In this document: piece by piece, positions 58,811 to 64,000 of the stretch
Position numbering within the stretch: the stretch's first letter is position 1
Layout: each line of letters begins with the position of its first letter
NCBI RefSeq assembly: GCF_037126465.1
Contig: NC_088206.1
Location: 9,957,187 to 10,021,186 of the forward strand
Reading direction: 5' to 3'
Origin: Ornithodoros turicata
Lineage: Eukaryota; Arthropoda; Arachnida; Ixodida; Argasidae
Length of the DNA: 64,000 bases
Notes under the pieces: model-generated
Seen by the model: only the letters and a program-made list of their open reading frames with translations
The model's database searches: none
What the model was told of the DNA's origin: nothing
Position numbers and translations under genes: made by a program

Positions 58811-59019
58811 TCTTTTCTTCAACCGCCACGGCTGAGTAGACGTGCGGCTCCCGATATGTTGCCCGTTGCCAATAAGAGGCCAGTCGCTGTTTTGATTAAA
58901 TGAGCCCATCGCGTACCAACTAAGGCTGCCATGAGTTTGTCAGAAAGGAGGCAATGTACGAGCGAGTTTCATGTAAGAAGCAAGGGAACATGTAAGCAAG
59001 TTTCATGTAGGGAGCAAGG

Positions 59020-59145
59020 GAACTGTGCCTACATGTGTCTGAAAGCGCCGGACGAAAATCCAGGAAAAAACGCAGACAGCACAGCCGGCAGCGGGATTCG
59101 AACCCGGGTACCTCCCAGTCTCGACGTGACATCGCCACGTTTTAT
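59020..59145 (-). mobile_element. Ruka-like SINE, unit C
   Basis: Same as 46,410-46,530, duplicated with the unit. Confidence 0.55.
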
Positions 59146-59564
59146 TTCATTTCACGGAACACGCCCTGGCGCAATGCGTCCTGAGAGTGACACGCTATAG
59201 CAGCGAATGGTGCCGTACCGACTTACAAACATGTGACTTGGTTACCTATAGGTACACGTCTGTAAGCCCGTACGGTCCATGGAGGTAAGAAACTGAGGGG
59301 GCTATAAGCACAGAGGGCCGTGGGACTCCTCTAGCGGTCGCTCCTGGCAATACCACGCCCATCTAGTTGCCCGGTCAGGTGATCCCCACATGTTTCGGTG
59401 TTAATGGCGGTCTGTTAGTTACGCTGACCGTGAGAAAAAGCAATCGTAAGCCATGATAGTAAGTGCTGACGGGGGCCGAACTATAACGACAATAACAATA
59501 GTCAATATAACAATAACAAAGTCTAATAACAATAACAACTAACAATCATAACCAGGCAATTGCC

Positions 59565-60566
59565 TTGAGAGAACAATCATCTACAGTTGTTGATCCAGAT
59601 AGGGTGAGCAACATTTTTGCGGCTCACTTCAGTTCGTGTTTTTCGAATACCGATAAGAGCGAATACGACTTAGATCGTATTAGTGATTGCTTTGCCATCC
59701 AGCCTGTTACTGAGGCCGACATTCTTTTAGCGATAAAGAAATTGAAACCTAAGTCGTCTTGTGGGATAGATAAAATCCCGAACTTCATTGTCAAGGGTTG
59801 TTCCGAACTGCTCGTGCAATCACTTGCTCACATCTTCAATATATCCTTATCTTCTGGTGTTTTTCCTGAGACAGTTATAATTGCCCCTTTGTACAAGTCA
59901 GGTGACCCTTGTTTGGTAAATAACTATAGACCAGTTTCATTGCTGTGTGCCTTTTCAAAAGTTTTTGAGATCATAGTTCACGCTAGATTATACACTCATT
60001 TTTGTACACGAATCTGTCCTGAGCAGTGTGGCTTCATGAAAAGCAGATCTGTCGAAACTAACTTATGCTCTTTCTTGAATTACACATCTCCACTGCTTTG
60101 TAATCGTTATCAAGTTGACACGGTATATTTTGATTTCACGAAAGCGTTCGCTCGAGTTAACCATAAGCTGTTACTTTCAAAGGTTTGTCAGTTTGGATTG
60201 TGTAATAGATATTGTCAATGGTTGAAAAATTACTTGTTCGGAAGGAGGTATGTGGTACGAGTTGCCGGAACTTTTTCCGTTCCGTTCGAGTCTGTGTCTG
60301 GAGTACCGCAAGGAAGTAACCCAGGTCCTCTCTTATTTTTGGTCTTTGTAAATGGTCTTGCCGGTGTTGTGAAACATTGCCTGTTGTTAATGTTTGCTGA
60401 TGACGTTAAGATTTTTCGTTCCGTATCTTGCTACGGCGATCACCTGTCCATTCAGGAAGACATAAACGCAATCAGCGACTGGAGTTACTTAAACGGCATG
60501 TCTCTAAATGTGAAAAAAAAAAAAAGTTTTATCTTATACAAGGAAAAAATCAACATTGCTGTTTGA
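59565..60566 (+). pseudogene. Reverse transcriptase, N-terminal part and catalytic core
   Basis: A 333-codon frame with the non-LTR RT blocks in order: KSSCGIDKIPNFI, NYRPVSLLCAFSKVFE, YFDFTKAFARVNH (motif A Asp), GVPQGSNPGPLLFL (motif B) and MFADDVKIF (motif C, FADD). Against the family norm, KAFARVNH has Ala where Asp is usual (KAFDRVDH), and GVPQGSNPG has Asn-Pro where Val/Ile-Leu is common. The frame ends past a run of 13 A, where it shifts. It copied its own RNA at target sites; this copy lacks the endonuclease and is not autonomous. Confidence 0.88.
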
Positions 60567-60894
60567 TTATGACATTAAGGGCGTCCAAATAGGGAGAGTG
60601 GAAACCATTCGTGACCTTGGGGTCATTTTCGATCCGGCACTGAATTTCAACAACCACGTGTCATTCCTGTATTGCTCCGCTATGAGAATGATGGGCTTCA
60701 TTTGTCGCATATCCAAGAATTTTAGAGACTTCCATATTGTTGTCTGCATGTTCTATTGTCTAGTACGAAGCAAGCTGGAGTTCGCATCCGTCGTTTGGAA
60801 CTGTCTCTCTAACACGCTCTCAGATCGCATCGAAAATGTGCAAAAGAAGTTTGTGCGAATTATTTACGATAGGTACAGTCAAACTCCTTTATAG
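60556..60894 (+). pseudogene. Reverse transcriptase C-terminal extension
   Basis: This continues the element in another frame after the A-run. IRDLGVIFDPALNFNNHV, VRSKLEFASVVW and DRIENVQKKFVRIIYDR are the post-RT blocks of Jockey/CR1-type ORF2. The frame is cut by a small element at 60,876-61,052 and resumes at about 61,060 (TSLKQRRYIRDMTFLFNVVH) to 61,369. There is no RNase H, unlike the I-type relics in each unit. Confidence 0.82.
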
Positions 60895-61052
60895 CGAACA
60901 CCTTTTTAACGAAAACACTACTACAGCAAATTTTTTTTGCGGTCCCGCTGGAGCCTATAGGTCCAGTAATGGACATCCTTTTTAACGAAAATACCTTTAC
61001 TGCGAATTTTTTTTGCTGTCCCCTGAGTTTCGTTGTAAAGGAGTTTGACTGT
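60876..61052. mobile_element. pogo-like MITE nested in the RT element
   Basis: The ends CAGTCAAACTCCTTTATAGC and its inverse GAGTTTGACTG are TA-flanked. It is 177 bp and non-coding, with CTTTTTAACGAAAA repeats inside. It splits the RT C-terminal frame, so it arrived in this copy or its source element after the ORF was intact. Confidence 0.88.
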
Positions 61053-62087
61053 ATTCACAAAGAAAATGGTTTTATGAATACAACCACCTCCTTGCGAGGC
61101 TTAAGATGACATCACTGAAGCAACGTCGTTATATTCGGGATATGACTTTCTTGTTCAATGTCGTGCATGGTAAAATAGATGCTCCTTTATTGTTAGCCAG
61201 TGTCGATTTTCATGCGCCATCTAGACATTGTAGAGTTCATCGTACTTTTTATCCACGTTTTTGTCACCCATCTTCTCCTTTGGCGCGCATGCAGTGTTGC
61301 TTTAATGACATTGAAAACACTAGTGTGGACATTTTTGCTGATATTAGATTATTTTTATCCTCTTTGTAACCTTTTATCCTTTTGTAAGTTAATTTTCTTT
61401 CCGTGCACCTCTATGTAGGCTCACGCTGTTGGCGGGCACGTGAAACTAATAAATAAATAATGTCCGGACGGAAGGAATGCACCTTTTGTCAATGGCTTCT
61501 GCACAGAGGCTGGAAGAAAGGCTCAGGTCTGTTTGACAACTGAATGAGGTGGTGTGTGTCACAATGGTCTCTATTTGGGAAACAAGCACAGCAGGCAAGA
61601 AGGAAATACAGTGGTGTTTACGAATACCGCATCACAGCACAGAGCTGCATTGAAAGGCGTTCTGTGGACATGGTTCACGTCCAAGTTGCCACGCATTGCC
61701 AAGCATTTCATGTCCATTATCATAGCGTTCGGATCTTATTCAAGAAGGAGCCACTGTCCACGCTGTGGACTACTTGACTTCTGCTCCAGAATGTTTCATA
61801 TGTAGCATATGTAACTGAACCACTCCCTAGTCAGCTCTTTTCTCATGTCTGAAGAAGGCCAAAAAGAAAGGTTTTCCAACCCCATCACGCATCGACTCAA
61901 CCTTACGTTATTCAGTAAACAGCGAATGTTTCGTTGCTACGCCCTATCGGAACCACGACGAACTATACATAGCAGTTGTCGTTCGATAGTAGCGTTGTCA
62001 AAGTAAGAAGGTTCAAGGAGGAGGACATTGGTCCTGTGCAATGTTCAAAAGAATAAAGTCAGGTTGGGAAACCGGATGATCACTCAG

Positions 62088-63060
62088 CTACACTCTAAGA
62101 AAAAAAAAGACTAAAATGGGGAGTAATTGCAGCTTCTCGTCCCCTATAGACTGCAGTTACTCCCTATTTTAGACCCCTAACCCTGATATTTACTCCCCGG
62201 GACTGCAAATTGTCACTGAACATTCTACACACACAGTCTACGTATACAGGGTGTTCAAAATTAAGCTTTCACTAGCACTTTATAAATAGGCGAACAAAAC
62301 AAAACTGGTGCTACTTTTCTGTTCCTTGAGTAAGAAACAGGTGCAACATAATTAGCAGCACCTGTTTCGTCGTCTTCGTCATTTCCGATTCTACGTCTTC
62401 ATTCACTGTGGACGTTGTGCAAAGTTGGTCACAATTTGGCCCAACTCAGGGCACACGTGTGTTTCCTGAGTTTGCGTCTCCGATCCAAGCAAAAGCCACC
62501 GCTTCCGCCTCCGGGGTTCTTCTTCTTCGAAACTTTCAATACAAAGAAAAGGATTCTTTTGAGCCTTCGTGTTTGTGTTTGTTTACGTGTTCTTGATCAT
62601 CGCTCAGGCTTGCCTATCATGGAATTTCTTACACAAGTGGCGTAAAGATATCATCCGGTTTCCTGTCATCGCTGTGTTTGCGTACCGCGCGTGAAAGCTT
62701 AATTCTGAACACCCTGTATTTGTGCCCTCGGTCAATTTGATGGCATGAGGCTGCATAACTGACCCAGCTTAGCAATTTTCCACCCATACAAAGTAAGAAA
62801 CAGTTAGTGCTTCTTTCTTCGCAAATTGTGTCCTATGTATGTCGCAAGATTTTATATCACTCGATATATCACGGGTGACGGTTTGATTCAAAGCATTGTC
62901 GTGCATGCACACGAATTATGTACCTGGGACTCTTAGAACAGAGCCTGAAATGCAGTCTCCACTCTGTGACATTCATTTACTCTCGAAAGGGATTATTTTT
63001 GTGCCAATGCTTTTCGACCCTAAGAGGAGTAAAATTACTCCTTTTTTCCTTAGAGTGTAG
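62088..63060. mobile_element. CTACAC-type DNA element, unit D
   Basis: The ends CTACACTCTAAGAAAAAA and TTTTTTCCTTAGAGTGTAG are inverted. It contains the TA-flanked MITE, which itself contains an insertion. Confidence 0.65.
62247..62716. mobile_element. Tc1/mariner-type MITE with internal insertion
   Basis: Same element and same site as 48,576-48,786, so it was present before C and D separated. About 256 bp are inserted at 62,369, flanked by TTTC on both sides (62,365-62,368; 62,625-62,628). The insertion has no obvious inverted ends and no recognised coding content. Confidence 0.85.
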
Positions 63061-63149
63061 GGTGGAAGACGTCACACTAGTCCATCACTAATTTTATAGC
63101 TAGCCGCAATAGGACCGGGGGAATAGTCACTTATTTCGGTCGTTCTTTT

Positions 63150-63664
63150 TTTTTTCAATGGGAATTTATGTTAGTGGGCGGGTAAACACTTCTCAATGTG
63201 TGGAGGAAATGCTATGCTGCTCACCTCCCCCCCCCCCCCCCCCCCCACTTCACGCAATGGAATATTTCATGCCTGACCAAGGTCCACCAATAGAACGATT
63301 TTTGTTCTCCAACGGGAACAAACGAATCAAGCTCTGGTTCCAGGACCCAGGAGCACATAGCTCTGACAATGGAATTCACCTCTAGTAACTGACATCGTAC
63401 CCTCTGCTATCATATCCCAACACTGGTGATCGGGTCTACTCACCAACCGTGACTGACTCATTGGTGTACACTGCTGGTACACGGAGTTCAAGAATCATTT
63501 TGAATCATTGAATATGATACGGTCATTCATGTGGGTGTTATGCCTTCTATTTTTTTAGATTGTCCCTATTATAAATCACTGTGAGAAGACGATGAAAAAT
63601 ATGCAAGAAACGAGAAAGGAAGAATATCTTCATTTCTGCTGATTTATCAGTATTAGCTGTCGTC
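63150..63664 (+). promoter_or_regulatory. Upstream block of copy D
   Basis: It retains the 161 bp missing from C and the TTATAAATCACTGTGAG of A. The poly-C tract is about 22 bp. The frame MGIYVSGRVNTSQCVEEMLC, then after the poly-C FMPDQGPPIERFLFSN, is open here (63,158-63,385) and partly matched in B and C. Confidence 0.4.
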
Positions 63665-64000
63665 ATGGCTGACTTCCGAACCTCCAGGAATATGAAGTAC
63701 GGCATCGTCATCGCATTATTATTGCTGTCCGGGGCACTTTTTGCCGCCGGGACAGTTCTAGTGCACCTAGACATCCCAGGAGGCCGCGGCTTGTTGGCTG
63801 CCGCCGCCTTCAGTTTACTGATGGCCTTAACGGTCATCTATTTCCTCTGCGTAAAGAGCCTCCAAGGCTTCGTGTTGGACGTCGAGTCGATAGAGGAGCA
63901 CCTATCAAGCTCAGGATCCGAACCCCGACCAGTGTCGGAGGCCATGCGAGTGCGGATCCAGGCGTGGATCCGAGAGGTCAACAGAGCTTTGTGGCCGGAA
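63665..64000 (+). CDS. Two-helix membrane protein, copy D (first 112 codons)
   Basis: The frame is open from the start to the window edge. It is of the A type (FRTSRNMK, TVLVHLDIPGG, SIEEHLSSSGSEP). Distinct changes include Leu in the first helix (ALLLLSG), FSLLMAL and FLCVK in the second, and QAWIREVN in the tail. The rest of the tail lies outside the window. The same start context and helix layout as the other copies support a working gene. Confidence 0.78.
   Translation, partial: MADFRTSRNMKYGIVIALLLLSGALFAAGTVLVHLDIPGGRGLLAAAAFSLLMALTVIYFLCVKSLQGFVLDVESIEEHLSSSGSEPRPVSEAMRVRIQAWIREVNRALWPE

Larger units (their letters stand above)
59487..61460 (+). mobile_element. 5'-truncated non-LTR retrotransposon (Jockey/CR1-like)
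   Basis: Units A and B have the empty site ACTATAATGT(C/A)CGG at 34,793-34,806 and 47,792-47,805. Here 1,974 bp are inserted after CTATAA. The 3' end is an AATAAATAAATAA tail. The first part is an AACAAT-rich stretch, followed by the RT. The endonuclease region is missing. It is the most recent large insertion seen in the array. Confidence 0.85.
48135..61797 (+). repeat. Array unit C
   Basis: It joins directly to B at AGAATGTTTC/TATGTAGCATATG, and to D by the same join at 61,797. It is enlarged by the pogo-like element, the RT element and a short retro-insertion, and shortened by about 0.9 kb near 59,401 (B positions about 46,800-47,727). Confidence 0.9.
61798..64000 (+). repeat. Array unit D (cut by window end)
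   Basis: Leader, CTACAC-type element, upstream block and the gene start, in the same order as C. The window ends inside the gene. Confidence 0.88.

Noticed and set aside
62408..62645. Short ORFs over the 256-bp insertion
   Set aside because: Low-complexity and running into the MITE; no start context or domain.

Overview
The window reads as nuclear DNA of an arthropod, most likely an ixodid tick. I infer this from the repeat content: tRNA-derived SINEs of the tick (Ruka-like) type, mariner, Tc1, hAT and pogo-like DNA elements, non-LTR retrotransposon pieces, and long A/T and C/G homopolymers. There are no operons, no bacterial-style gene packing and no long uninterrupted host ORFs. The species call is inference; no database was consulted.

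Positions 1-25,950 are gene-poor. They hold relics of non-LTR elements (7,978-8,427 and 14,867-15,120, both minus), an LTR-element leader (8,990-9,219), several tRNA-like SINEs, short foldback elements, and one nearly complete mariner (21,332-22,594, minus) with perfect ends and few lesions. One possible host exon, a TATA box with a start codon and a signal-peptide-like N terminus, lies at 17,301-17,673.

Positions 25,955-64,000 are a tandem segmental array. A truncated leader (25,955-26,385) precedes unit A (26,386-35,353). A 2-kb spacer follows, then unit B (37,366-48,134), unit C (48,135-61,797) and unit D (61,798 to the window end). Each unit carries the same order: a non-autonomous DNA element, a conserved upstream block, an intact single-exon ORF for a 139-residue two-helix membrane protein, a run of 70-bp stem-loop repeats, an RNase H relic of a non-LTR element, a tRNA-Phe-like SINE, a hAT relic, a mariner relic and unit-specific tails. 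Unit D is cut off after codon 112. Later events distinguish the units: a TA-flanked element in C and D but not A, a pogo-like element and an RT-bearing retroelement only in C, and separate deletions in A and C.

The most interesting part is the four-copy membrane-protein gene. It stays open in every copy while everything around it is decayed transposon. Its differences between copies are mostly synonymous. The coding region is roughly ten times more divergent between units than the non-coding DNA just downstream, and copy C looks like a recombinant of the A/D and B types. The 3' flank carries stem-loops whose pairing survives base changes. I do not recognise the protein family.
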